Source: Streptomyces panaciradicis
GTDB lineage: Bacteria; Actinomycetota; Actinomycetes; Streptomycetales; Streptomycetaceae
Assembly: GCF_023516615.1 (NCBI RefSeq)
Contig: NZ_JAMGBF010000048.1
Location: 1 to 49,602, forward strand
DNA length: 49,602 nt
Direction of reading: 5' to 3'
Of the stretch, positions 18,466 to 28,570 are shown piece after piece. The position numbers and the translations under genes are program-made. The notes beneath the pieces were generated by a model. The model was not told the DNA's origin. It saw only the letters and a list, made by a program, of their open reading frames with translations, and made no database searches. How positions within the stretch are numbered: position 1 is the stretch's first letter; every line of letters begins with the position of its first letter.

Positions 18466-19818
18466 TCAGACTCCGTGCGGGTCGGGACGACGGGCGGGCC
18501 GGGGCGCGACCGTGTCGCGTCTCCTCGCGCCGGAGGGCGGCGCGGCCGGAGGCGGCACCTTGCTCATGCGCGTCTCCGGATCGGCGTGCGCGCCTTCGGA
18601 GGCGCGGACCAGCGCGGTGGCGAGGCCGATGGAGAGGTAGAACAGCACGCGAAGGACCGTGCCCTCGAAGCTGGACTCGACCGCGAAGACGACGAGTTGG
18701 GCGACGAGCGTGAAGCCGACGACGCGGGCCACCGGGCTCGTGCGCCAGCGCGAGAAGAAGAAGACGGCCGTCCCCACCAACGCGAGCGAGACGCATGCCC
18801 CGAGCAGGACACCGAAGTACACCATCTGCTGCAGGTACGTGTTGTGGACGCGCGCGAGGTCCCAGATCTCGTCGGGTGCCGCTCCCCCGCCATAGCCGAG
18901 GAACGGCCGCTCGGCGATCTTTCCGACCGCCTCGACCGCGAACTGTGAACGGAGGAAGACGTTGGCCGAGCTGAACCGGCTGCCGAAGAAATCACGGGTG
19001 TCCGGATTCAGCCGGTAGAGCAGCATCGCGGCCGCGAGGGTGGCGGCGACGGCGACGGCGATCTTCCCGGAGACGCGGCTGCCGACGCGCCGCTTCCTCA
19101 CGAGGTTCCCCAGGCCCGCCAGCAGCGCGGCCACCAGGAGACCGAGAAGGACCCCGCGGGAAAAGGTGCAGAAGACCGCGACGAGCGCGACGAATCCGGC
19201 TCGGGTGAACCGGCGATCGTGCCGCACGTGGCCCCAGTACAGCAGGAGGGGGACGAAGAAGGCGAGCACACTGGCGAGGTTGTTGGACGGCCCCAGGACC
19301 GGATGGGACAGCCGGGTGTAGTACGACAGGTACCGGGTGGAGCCGGGGTCCAGCCCGGCCTCTTCGGGTGCGAAACCCGGCACCCGCAGCAGCAGGAGCA
19401 CCGCGGGGACGATGACGAGATAGCTGTAGCGCTTGATGTACGTCATGACCCGGCCGGGCGGGGCCGTACCGAGCTCCCGCACGACGAACAGGTAGGCGAC
19501 GATGCCTTCCGCGTACACGATCGTGGCCCGAAGGGTCGCGCCGTGGTCCTGCGTCCACAGCATCGACAGGCCGCAGACGACCGCCGGCAGGCACAACAGG
19601 GCGAAGAGCCCGCGGTATCCGACGTCCAGCGGTCTGAAGGCGCTGTCCACGAAGAGGGTCAGCGCGGCGACGACCAGCAGGACGTCCAGCACGGAGACCG
19701 ACCTGAGGCCCGGCACGGAACTGGCGAGGCGGACCGGCATCGCCGCGGCGATCAGCACCAGCATCAGCAGGACGCGGTGAGGCGACTCGGCCCCCGCAGC
19801 GACGCCGAGCCGCTTCAC
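18466..19818 (-). CDS. Wzy-type polysaccharide polymerase / O-antigen ligase-like
   Basis: A 450-aa polytopic membrane protein with about eleven hydrophobic segments and the Wzy_C (PF04932) region: a large extracytoplasmic loop around residues 280-360 containing ERPFLGYGGG and VHNTYLQQMVYFGVLLG. The His-Asn pair is typical of polymerases and ligases. It is expected to join flipped repeat units. The GTG start at 19818 overlaps the stop of the upstream Wzz gene (GTGA), so the two are coupled. The C-terminal 50 residues are hydrophilic, Pro/Arg-rich and cytoplasmic. Wzy rather than ligase is favoured because Wzx, Wzz and an initiating transferase are all present. Confidence 0.87.
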   Translation of the reverse strand: MKRLGVAAGAESPHRVLLMLVLIAAAMPVRLASSVPGLRSVSVLDVLLVVAALTLFVDSAFRPLDVGYRGLFALLCLPAVVCGLSMLWTQDHGATLRATIVYAEGIVAYLFVVRELGTAPPGRVMTYIKRYSYLVIVPAVLLLLRVPGFAPEEAGLDPGSTRYLSYYTRLSHPVLGPSNNLASVLAFFVPLLLYWGHVRHDRRFTRAGFVALVAVFCTFSRGVLLGLLVAALLAGLGNLVRKRRVGSRVSGKIAVAVAATLAAAMLLYRLNPDTRDFFGSRFSSANVFLRSQFAVEAVGKIAERPFLGYGGGAAPDEIWDLARVHNTYLQQMVYFGVLLGACVSLALVGTAVFFFSRWRTSPVARVVGFTLVAQLVVFAVESSFEGTVLRVLFYLSIGLATALVRASEGAHADPETRMSKVPPPAAPPSGARRRDTVAPRPARRPDPHGV

Positions 19819-21293
19819 CGGCGTCCCCTGTCCGGCTCGGCCCGGGGCACGCCGTTGGGACCCGAGGACCACGCTGCCGTGTGCGACCGGCCCCGGTTCT
19901 GGTGGCGGACGTCGTGTCCGTCCGCGTGGGGCGCGGGCGGGACCGGCGGCACGTAGGGCACGCCGCGTCGCCCGCGCTCCCCGTTCAGTACGGCTCCCAT
20001 GACCGTGACGCCGACCGAGCGCAGACGCTGCAGCGAATGGTCGAAGTCCGGCAGGCGCGTGGTCTTCGCCTCGGCCACGAGCATCGCCTGCCCCACGGCG
20101 CGGGACATGGCGGTCGCGTCGCTCCGGTTCAGCACCGGGGGTGCCACGAGAAGGACGACGTCCGCCCGCTCCATGAGCCGCCGGCACAACTCACCGGCCT
20201 CCGCCTGCCGCAGCGGTGCCGGGTCAGGGCCCTCCTCCGCACCGCTCCTGGCGAGTACGCGGAGAGGCATGTCCGCGCGCCAGGCCGTCAGCGCCTCGTC
20301 GACCGGCACCCTGGCGTTCACCACGTCCGTCAGGTCCCACGGCGACGTCAGTCCCAGAAGGTCCGCCGAGCGCGCCGACCGCCCCTGGGCGTCGACCAGG
20401 ATGGTCCGGGTGCCGCCCTCGGCCAGGGCGATCGCCAGTCCCACCGCCACTGCCGTCACCCCGTCCTCCCGTGCGGCCGAGGTCACGACCAGGGCCCGGG
20501 GCCCGGGGCTCCGGGCGGAGAGTTCGGTCGTCAGCGCCAGCCACCGGTAGGCCTGTGCTTCGGACGTCGATGCGGGCAGTCCGGAGCGGAAGTCCGTGTC
20601 ACCGCGTCGCCGTCCGTGGGGCAGGACACCGAGGACGTCGACGTCCGTACCGTGCCCGAGGTCGTGCAGGTCACGGATCCGCGTGTCCGTGACCTCTCGC
20701 ACGACCGCCCAGGCCAGCCCGAGGACCAGGCCCACGGTGAGGCCCAGCATCACGTCGAAGCCCTTGTGCGGGGACACCGGGTGCTCCATGAGCTGCACGG
20801 GGTTCAGCGTTCGGACGCTGATCACGGGTGTCTGTCCGCCACCGGCCTGCCCGGGGTTCTCGACCGATGTGACGACTTTCGAGAACGCCGGTCCCAGCGC
20901 TTGGGCGATCTGCCGTGCCTGGCCGGCCGAGCGGTCCTTCACCGTGACGTCGATGACGGCGGTGTCGGCCGGATTGGTCGCCGTGATGTGGCTCTTCATG
21001 TGCTCGACCGAATAGGGCAGACCGAGTTGCTCGGTCAGCTGCCGGAGCACGGACTGGCTGGTCAGCAGCGTGGTGTAGGACGTGGCGCGTTGCTGGGCGA
21101 GGAGTGCGCCCTGGTAGGCCTGGCTCGAGTCCTCCCCCGGGGCGGTGACCGTCACCAGCATCTGGGCCCGGGCCTCGTAGACCGGGGACTGCGTCTGCGC
21201 CACCACGGTGCCCACGGCGGCGCCCGCGAGGGCGAGCAGGAGGATCGCCACCCAGTGGAAGCGGAGGAGGCGGATATAGGCTTTCAGGTCCAT
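19815..21293 (-). CDS. Wzz/CpsC-CpsD-like chain-length protein with degenerate BY-kinase domain
   Basis: A 492-aa protein with two transmembrane helices (about 13-33 and 180-198) flanking an extracytoplasmic Wzz domain, then a cytoplasmic BY-kinase-like domain (about 215-440). The family's three nucleotide-binding motifs are all damaged: in Walker A the lysine is V279 (TSAAREDGVTA), in Walker A' the second aspartate is Q303 (ILVDAQGR), and Walker B reads LLVAPP without its aspartate. No C-terminal tyrosine cluster is visible, only a Pro-rich tail ending in basic residues. It is therefore likely a co-polymerase without kinase activity. It overlaps the upstream glycosyltransferase gene by 10 bp and the Wzy gene by 4 bp. 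Confidence 0.88.
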   Translation of the reverse strand: MDLKAYIRLLRFHWVAILLLALAGAAVGTVVAQTQSPVYEARAQMLVTVTAPGEDSSQAYQGALLAQQRATSYTTLLTSQSVLRQLTEQLGLPYSVEHMKSHITATNPADTAVIDVTVKDRSAGQARQIAQALGPAFSKVVTSVENPGQAGGGQTPVISVRTLNPVQLMEHPVSPHKGFDVMLGLTVGLVLGLAWAVVREVTDTRIRDLHDLGHGTDVDVLGVLPHGRRRGDTDFRSGLPASTSEAQAYRWLALTTELSARSPGPRALVVTSAAREDGVTAVAVGLAIALAEGGTRTILVDAQGRSARSADLLGLTSPWDLTDVVNARVPVDEALTAWRADMPLRVLARSGAEEGPDPAPLRQAEAGELCRRLMERADVVLLVAPPVLNRSDATAMSRAVGQAMLVAEAKTTRLPDFDHSLQRLRSVGVTVMGAVLNGERGRRGVPYVPPVPPAPHADGHDVRHQNRGRSHTAAWSSGPNGVPRAEPDRGRR

Positions 21294-22453
21294 TTCTCGT
21301 CCTCGGGCAGAGGGGCGTCATCGTTCAGCAGCTGCTCCAGCGGACGCAGGGTCTCGTTCCAGCTCAGGTGCTGGGCCTGGGCGTAGGCCCTGTCGCTGGC
21401 CCACCGCCATCGGCGCTCGACGCCCATTGCGTCCACGACGGAGCGGAACGTCTCCTCGGTGTAGACGAAGGAGCCTTGCAGCAGGTCCAGATGGCGTCGC
21501 CAGGCGGGTACGAGCACGGGAAGTCCGTACGACAGGTACTGGAGGTGTTTCGACGAGAAGCCGTCGCGGCGCAGGGGGTCCTTGCTGCAGGTGACCAGCC
21601 CCAGTTGGTAGTTCCGCAGGACGTCGAGGGAGGGCGCGTACCCGAGGTAGTTGAGCTGGAGCGACGGATCCGGCGGCGGTCCGCCGAAGACGTCGAGGTG
21701 GGGATAGAGCGCGGACAGACGGCTCAGGAGTTCGGGGTCGTTGAAGCCGGCGCTCAGGTTGCCGAGGTAGACGACGCGCGGTGGGTCGGCGAACGCGGCG
21801 CGTTGCCCGGCGGGGGTGCAGCCGAAGTTCAGCGGGATCAGGTTGCGTCCGCTGATCCCGTACCGTTCGACGGCATAGCGCGCGTAGGACTCCCAGTGCA
21901 GGGCCAGGTGGTCGACGCTTTCGAAGAGGTTGGTCTCGAGGCGGCGGAGCTTGGCGTGCTGCCGCCCGCTCAGCCTGCCGTCGTAGAACACCTCGTCCGC
22001 CCACGGAGCGGGCGCGTCGTACAGGGTCCCGGCGGACCGGGCGCAGGCCAGCACCCCGGCGTCGTAGACGGTTTCGCAGATCACCAGGTCGAAGTCGTCC
22101 AGGGGAAGCGAACGCTTCAGGATGCCGCGTCGCAGGCGATGGTCGGCGACAAGAAGGTAGTACGACAGATGCCGTCTCCCGAAGCCCCATCGCCGGGTCA
22201 GCAGCGCGGCCGCGGCCTCCGTGGCATAGAGCGCGAGCTTTCTCGGACTGGGCGCGGGAAGCCTGCCGGCGAGGGGTCCGGGCGCGCCGGACCAGCGGCT
22301 GAGGTGATAGGTGTCGACGAGGTGAGCGTCGTAACCTCGTTCCCCCAGGAAGCGCTCTATCGCGGCGGGCTTGACGCCGTTGGCGAAGGCGTCGAGCTGG
22401 CAGATGACGAGGACCCGCTTTCGCGTCGGTGTCCTCGTGGGCGTGGTGGTCAT
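21284..22453 (-). CDS. GT-B (GT4-like) glycosyltransferase
   Basis: A 389-aa protein opening with KRVLVICQLDAFANGVKPAAIERFL and containing ICETVYDAGVLACARSAGTLYDAPAPWADE, VVYLGNLSAGFNDPELL and the donor-domain segment SSKHLQYLSYGLPVLVPAWR. The general GT-B organisation is clear, although it is distant from the best-known GT4 enzymes. The ATG at 22453 overlaps the LCP stop (ATGA). It is the third gene in the operon. Substrates are unknown. Confidence 0.78.
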   Translation of the reverse strand: MTTTPTRTPTRKRVLVICQLDAFANGVKPAAIERFLGERGYDAHLVDTYHLSRWSGAPGPLAGRLPAPSPRKLALYATEAAAALLTRRWGFGRRHLSYYLLVADHRLRRGILKRSLPLDDFDLVICETVYDAGVLACARSAGTLYDAPAPWADEVFYDGRLSGRQHAKLRRLETNLFESVDHLALHWESYARYAVERYGISGRNLIPLNFGCTPAGQRAAFADPPRVVYLGNLSAGFNDPELLSRLSALYPHLDVFGGPPPDPSLQLNYLGYAPSLDVLRNYQLGLVTCSKDPLRRDGFSSKHLQYLSYGLPVLVPAWRRHLDLLQGSFVYTEETFRSVVDAMGVERRWRWASDRAYAQAQHLSWNETLRPLEQLLNDDAPLPEDEKWT

Positions 22454-23492
22454 GAAGCACCTCCTCGGACCGAGGAATTTCCTGAGGCAAGGGCACGGCA
22501 CCGCGCCCGCAGTTGCGTCCGGTCGAGGATCAGTACCGACTGCCTGCCCACCCAGCCCGCCCGGACGACCGGTGCGGTGGAGAACTGTGTGTCGCTCGCG
22601 CCGAGGTGGCGCAGGCCGACGACGAGGTCGCGCAGATCGCCGTTGGACATGTGGTCGTCGACGCTGACGGTCCGGGTGATGGCGTCGAGCATGCGGTGGG
22701 TGGCCAGCGGGTCGGTGAGGCTGACGTTGCCGCGCACCCGGGCGAGCAGGGCGCGCAGGAACCGCTGCTGACGCTGGATCCGTGCCAGGTCGCCGCCGGG
22801 CACGCCGTGGCGCTGGCGGACGTACGCGAGCGCCTCGTCGCCCTTCATGAGGTGCGTACCGGCGGTGAAGCGATGGTGCAGTTCGGGGTCGTAGGAGGTG
22901 CCGTCCACCGTGACGGGGACACCTCCCACCGCGTCCGTGAGGGACTTGAAGCCGTGCCAGTCGATGACGCCGAAGTGGTCGACGCGGGTGCCGGTGAGTT
23001 GTTCGACCGTCCGGATGAGCAGGGGCGGGCCGCCCCAGGAGAACGCCGCGTTGATCTTCGCGGAGCCGTGGCCGGGGACGGGGACCCAGCTGTCCCTCGG
23101 GATGGACAGGACGGAGGCGGAGCCCTTGCCGGGGGCCAGGTGGATCAGCATCAGCGTGTCGCTGCGCTGGGCGCCGTACGTCCACAGCCGGGCGGTGGCG
23201 TCGGTGCCGGTCGTCGGGCGTGTGGAGCGGCTGTCGACGCCGGCGACGAGGAAGGTCGTGCCGTCGTGGTGTGCCGCGGACCCGGTGGGGCGGGGTCCCG
23301 ACGGGAAGGCGTGCGGGATGCGCGTCACCCGGTCGCCGTAGTGGTCGGTGGCCCACCACACGCCGCCGGCGGCGACGCCCGCCAGGACCAGTACGGCGAC
23401 CACACCGCACACCACCAGGGTCCGCAGGATCCGGCCGCCTCCGCCGGGGCCCTGTCTGGGGCCCCATCCCGGCCACGGCTGCCGCGCGCTCA

Positions 23493-23493
<1 letters not shown>
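22450..23493 (-). CDS. LytR-CpsA-Psr (LCP) family glycopolymer ligase
   Basis: A 347-aa membrane protein: a cytoplasmic Gly/Pro-rich N terminus, one transmembrane helix (about 24-48), then an extracytoplasmic LCP domain. Conserved LCP features are FLVAGVDSRS, RSDTLMLIHLAP, VLSIPRDSWVPVPGHGSAKINAAF, GVIDWHGFKSLTDAVGGV and ALAYVRQRH. LCP enzymes transfer lipid-linked glycopolymers to peptidoglycan (or arabinogalactan). Its presence in this operon suggests that the product is wall-anchored and not freely released. The ATG at 23493 overlaps the stop of the fusion gene. It lacks the C-terminal LytR_C extension found in some actinobacterial members. Confidence 0.92.
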
Positions 23494-26231
<2,738 letters not shown>

Positions 26232-26311
26232 TGTCCTGCTCCCCGCTTGCCCGGCTCTCCTGGGGAACGGCACCGCGCCCACGAAGGACCTGCCGAGGCA
26301 CCACGCCAAAT

Positions 26312-26338
26312 GCGTATATTTACGCCGTATACGTACAC
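26312..26338 (-). promoter_or_regulatory. Locus-specific 27-bp element, copy E
   Basis: Fifth copy and the closest to consensus: minus-strand core GTACGTATACG-N-CGTAAAT, centre C at 26325. It lies in the 178-bp divergent gap, 94 bp from the fusion-gene start and 85 bp from the TetR start, so it could control both the six-gene operon and the regulator itself. Imperfect dyad symmetry around the centre (TACG-N-CGTA plus flanking GTA/TAC) would suit a dimeric regulator. Confidence 0.78.
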
Positions 26339-26409
26339 ACTGCTCCCGGACCTGCATAGAGTCAACCGGAGCGGGGACAGCCCGCACACCGAACGACGGG
26401 AGGCAGGGC

Positions 26410-27150
26410 ATGGCCAAGGACCGGGCCCCGGGACACGACGCCGACGAGGCGGACGCCCCCGCGCGGCGCGCCGCCGACCGCGGCCGTTACGGCCGGCTGA
26501 GCCGGGAGCGGGTGCTGGCCAGCGCCCTGGAGCTGGTGGACCGCGAGGGCCTGTCGGCGCTGAGCATGCGGCGCCTCGGCGCCGAACTCGGCGTGGAGGC
26601 GATGGCCCTGTACCGGTACGCGGCCGGCAAGGACGCCCTGCTGGACGGCCTGGTCGAGGCCCTCTACCTGGAGCTGGAGGAGCGGCTCGGCGAGCCGGCG
26701 GACGCCGGGGCGCCCTCGTGGCGGGCCGGGCTGCACCGCGTCGCGCTGGCCACGTACGAGGTGTGCGTGGCCCACCCCCAGGCGGTCCCGCTGCTGACCA
26801 CCCGCATGCTGGCCGTCCCGCTCGCACGCCGGCCGCTCGCCGTGCTCAAGGACCACGAGCGGGTCCTCACCCTGCTCGGGCGGGCCGGGCTCGACGAGGA
26901 GGGCCGGGCCGTCGCCTTCCGCGCCTTCACGGCCTGGCTGCTCGGCTATGTGTCCGTGGAACTGCGGCCGATGGTGGACAACCCCGACGAGCCGGACCCG
27001 GCGTTCCGTCTCGGCCTGCACCGCATGCCGCCCCAGGAACTGCCGGAGCTGCGACAGGCCGCCCCCGCCCTCGTCGAGCGGGGCGGTCCGGAAGGACTGG
27101 CGGCGGGGCTGGACGCGCTGCTCGACCGCTTCGTCCCGCGGGAGCCGTGA
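26410..27150 (+). CDS. TetR-family transcriptional regulator
   Basis: A 246-aa regulator. The N-terminal 28 residues are charged and disordered; the TetR helix-turn-helix follows (about 31-78: GRLSRERVLASALELVDREGLSALSMRRLGAELGVEAMALYRYAAGKDALLDGL). The C-terminal ligand domain is of the TetR_C type related to TetR itself (ATYEVCVAHPQAVPLLTTRM, AFTAWLLGYVSVEL). The ATG at 26410 has GGGAGGCAGG upstream. It is divergent from the polymer operon, with repeat copy E in the shared gap, which makes it the best candidate for the factor that binds the five elements. That link is inferred. A terminator-like hairpin follows. Confidence 0.9.
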   Translation: MAKDRAPGHDADEADAPARRAADRGRYGRLSRERVLASALELVDREGLSALSMRRLGAELGVEAMALYRYAAGKDALLDGLVEALYLELEERLGEPADAGAPSWRAGLHRVALATYEVCVAHPQAVPLLTTRMLAVPLARRPLAVLKDHERVLTLLGRAGLDEEGRAVAFRAFTAWLLGYVSVELRPMVDNPDEPDPAFRLGLHRMPPQELPELRQAAPALVERGGPEGLAAGLDALLDRFVPREP

Positions 27151-27164
27151 CACGGCGCGCCGAC

Positions 27165-27196
27165 GGCGGGTGCCCGGCCGGGCCGGGCACCGCCCG
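27165..27196 (+). terminator. Hairpin downstream of the TetR gene
   Basis: GC-rich inverted repeat with arms around GGTGCCCGG and CCGGGCACC, 15 bp after the TetR stop, without a T-tract, as is usual in Streptomyces. Confidence 0.6.
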
Positions 27197-27250
27197 CACA
27201 CCCCCCGGGCTGCCCTAACGTAGGAGATCAGCATCTGCCCGGGAGCCCGC

Positions 27251-28372
27251 ATGACCGGTAGCCGTCGCAAGAGATCCGTCGAGGCCGTCGATGCCATCGA
27301 GCCGCCCGGCACCGTCGACGTGGTCGCCGCGGTGGTGGCGGCGACGCTGCTGGTGGAGGTGCTCAGCACGCTGTCCGGGTCCGAGGTGTGGCTGCTCGGG
27401 CTGCTGGTGTTCCTGCCGGGTACGGCCTCGGCGCTGTGCACCGTGGTGCAGACGGCGTTCGTCGCCGGCTGGACCGCCGCGGTGGTCACCGCCACGGTGG
27501 TGCTGCGGGCCCCCCTCGACGGCCACTGGCTCGACCGTGTGCTGCTCGTCCTGTTCACCCTCGCCCTGGGCGGGTTCTCGGTCTACGCCTGCCACCGCCG
27601 CGTCGGACGCGAGCGCGAGATGCTGCGGCTGCGCTCCACCGCCGCCGCCATGCAGCGGCACATCCTGCACCCCCTGCCCCTGGTCACCGACGACGTCCTG
27701 GTCAACGGCGTCTACGAACCCGTGCAGGAGGACCGCCTCGTGGGCGGGGACATCTACGACGTCGTCGCCTCGCCCTTCGGCACCCGGGTGCTGATCGGGG
27801 ATGTGCAGGGCAAGGGCCTGGCCGCCGTCGGCGCCGCCTTCGCCGTCATCGGCGCCTTCCGCGAGGCCGCCCATCGCGAACCGACCCTCACCGCGCTCGT
27901 GGACGCCCTGGACGCCGCCGTCGTACGCCACAACTCCTACGCCGAGCAGACCGGCGAGGACGAGCGGTTCGTCACCGCCCTGATCCTCGGCATCGACGCG
28001 CACGACGAGGCGCAGGCCGTCAACTGCGGGCACGTGCCGCCCCTGCTGATGCACGACGGCCTCGTCACCTCGCCGGCGCTCGACACGGGCGTCCCCCTAG
28101 GCCTGGCCGAACTCTCCGCGGAGCCGGCCGTGGTGGACTGGTTCGACTTCCGGGCCGGTTCCACCCTGTTGCTGACCACCGACGGGCTGACGGAGACACG
28201 GGCCGACGACGGCACCTTCTACCCGCTCGACGAACGGCTGTCCAAGCACCTCGGCCTCTCCCCCACCGAGCTGCCCCGTGCCCTGCACGAGGACGCCCTC
28301 GCCTTCGCCGGCGACGAGCGCAGGCAGGACGACATCGCCATCCTCACCGTCCGGCGCGCGAGCCACCTCTGA
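27251..28372 (+). CDS. Membrane-anchored SpoIIE-type PP2C serine/threonine phosphatase
   Basis: A 373-aa protein with four hydrophobic segments in the first 115 residues and a cytoplasmic SpoIIE/PP2C domain (about 135-370). The metal-binding motifs are present: LVGGDIYDVV, IGDVQGKG, NCGHVPPLL, LLTTDGLTETR and the C-terminal RRQDDIAILTV. Such phosphatases typically act on anti-sigma-factor antagonists (STAS proteins) in Streptomyces. No partner kinase or antagonist gene is adjacent, so the target is unknown. Start ATG at 27251. A single gene between two hairpins. Confidence 0.9.
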   Translation: MTGSRRKRSVEAVDAIEPPGTVDVVAAVVAATLLVEVLSTLSGSEVWLLGLLVFLPGTASALCTVVQTAFVAGWTAAVVTATVVLRAPLDGHWLDRVLLVLFTLALGGFSVYACHRRVGREREMLRLRSTAAAMQRHILHPLPLVTDDVLVNGVYEPVQEDRLVGGDIYDVVASPFGTRVLIGDVQGKGLAAVGAAFAVIGAFREAAHREPTLTALVDALDAAVVRHNSYAEQTGEDERFVTALILGIDAHDEAQAVNCGHVPPLLMHDGLVTSPALDTGVPLGLAELSAEPAVVDWFDFRAGSTLLLTTDGLTETRADDGTFYPLDERLSKHLGLSPTELPRALHEDALAFAGDERRQDDIAILTVRRASHL

Positions 28373-28380
28373 GGGACGGC

Positions 28381-28404
28381 CCTCGATTCCCGCTCGAATC
28401 GGGG
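28381..28404 (+). terminator. Hairpin after the PP2C phosphatase gene
   Basis: CCTC-GATTC, six-base loop, GAATC-GGGG (one G-U pair), starting 9 bp after the stop codon. The rest of the gap to 28570 shows only a strong AGGAGGA ribosome site for the next gene. Confidence 0.5.
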
Positions 28405-28570
28405 AGGGCGCTTCACGCTCTTGGTCATGAGCATCACTAGGCTTGGCACCTGAGACAACCATTCGGCCGTCCCGACGGGAGGGAGTGCCCCGAGGGCCGG
28501 CCGAGGTCGCCGATGCCAGGGTCCGCTCCCCGGGCTGCGGTGATCTTCCTGACCAGGAGGACCCTCCCGC

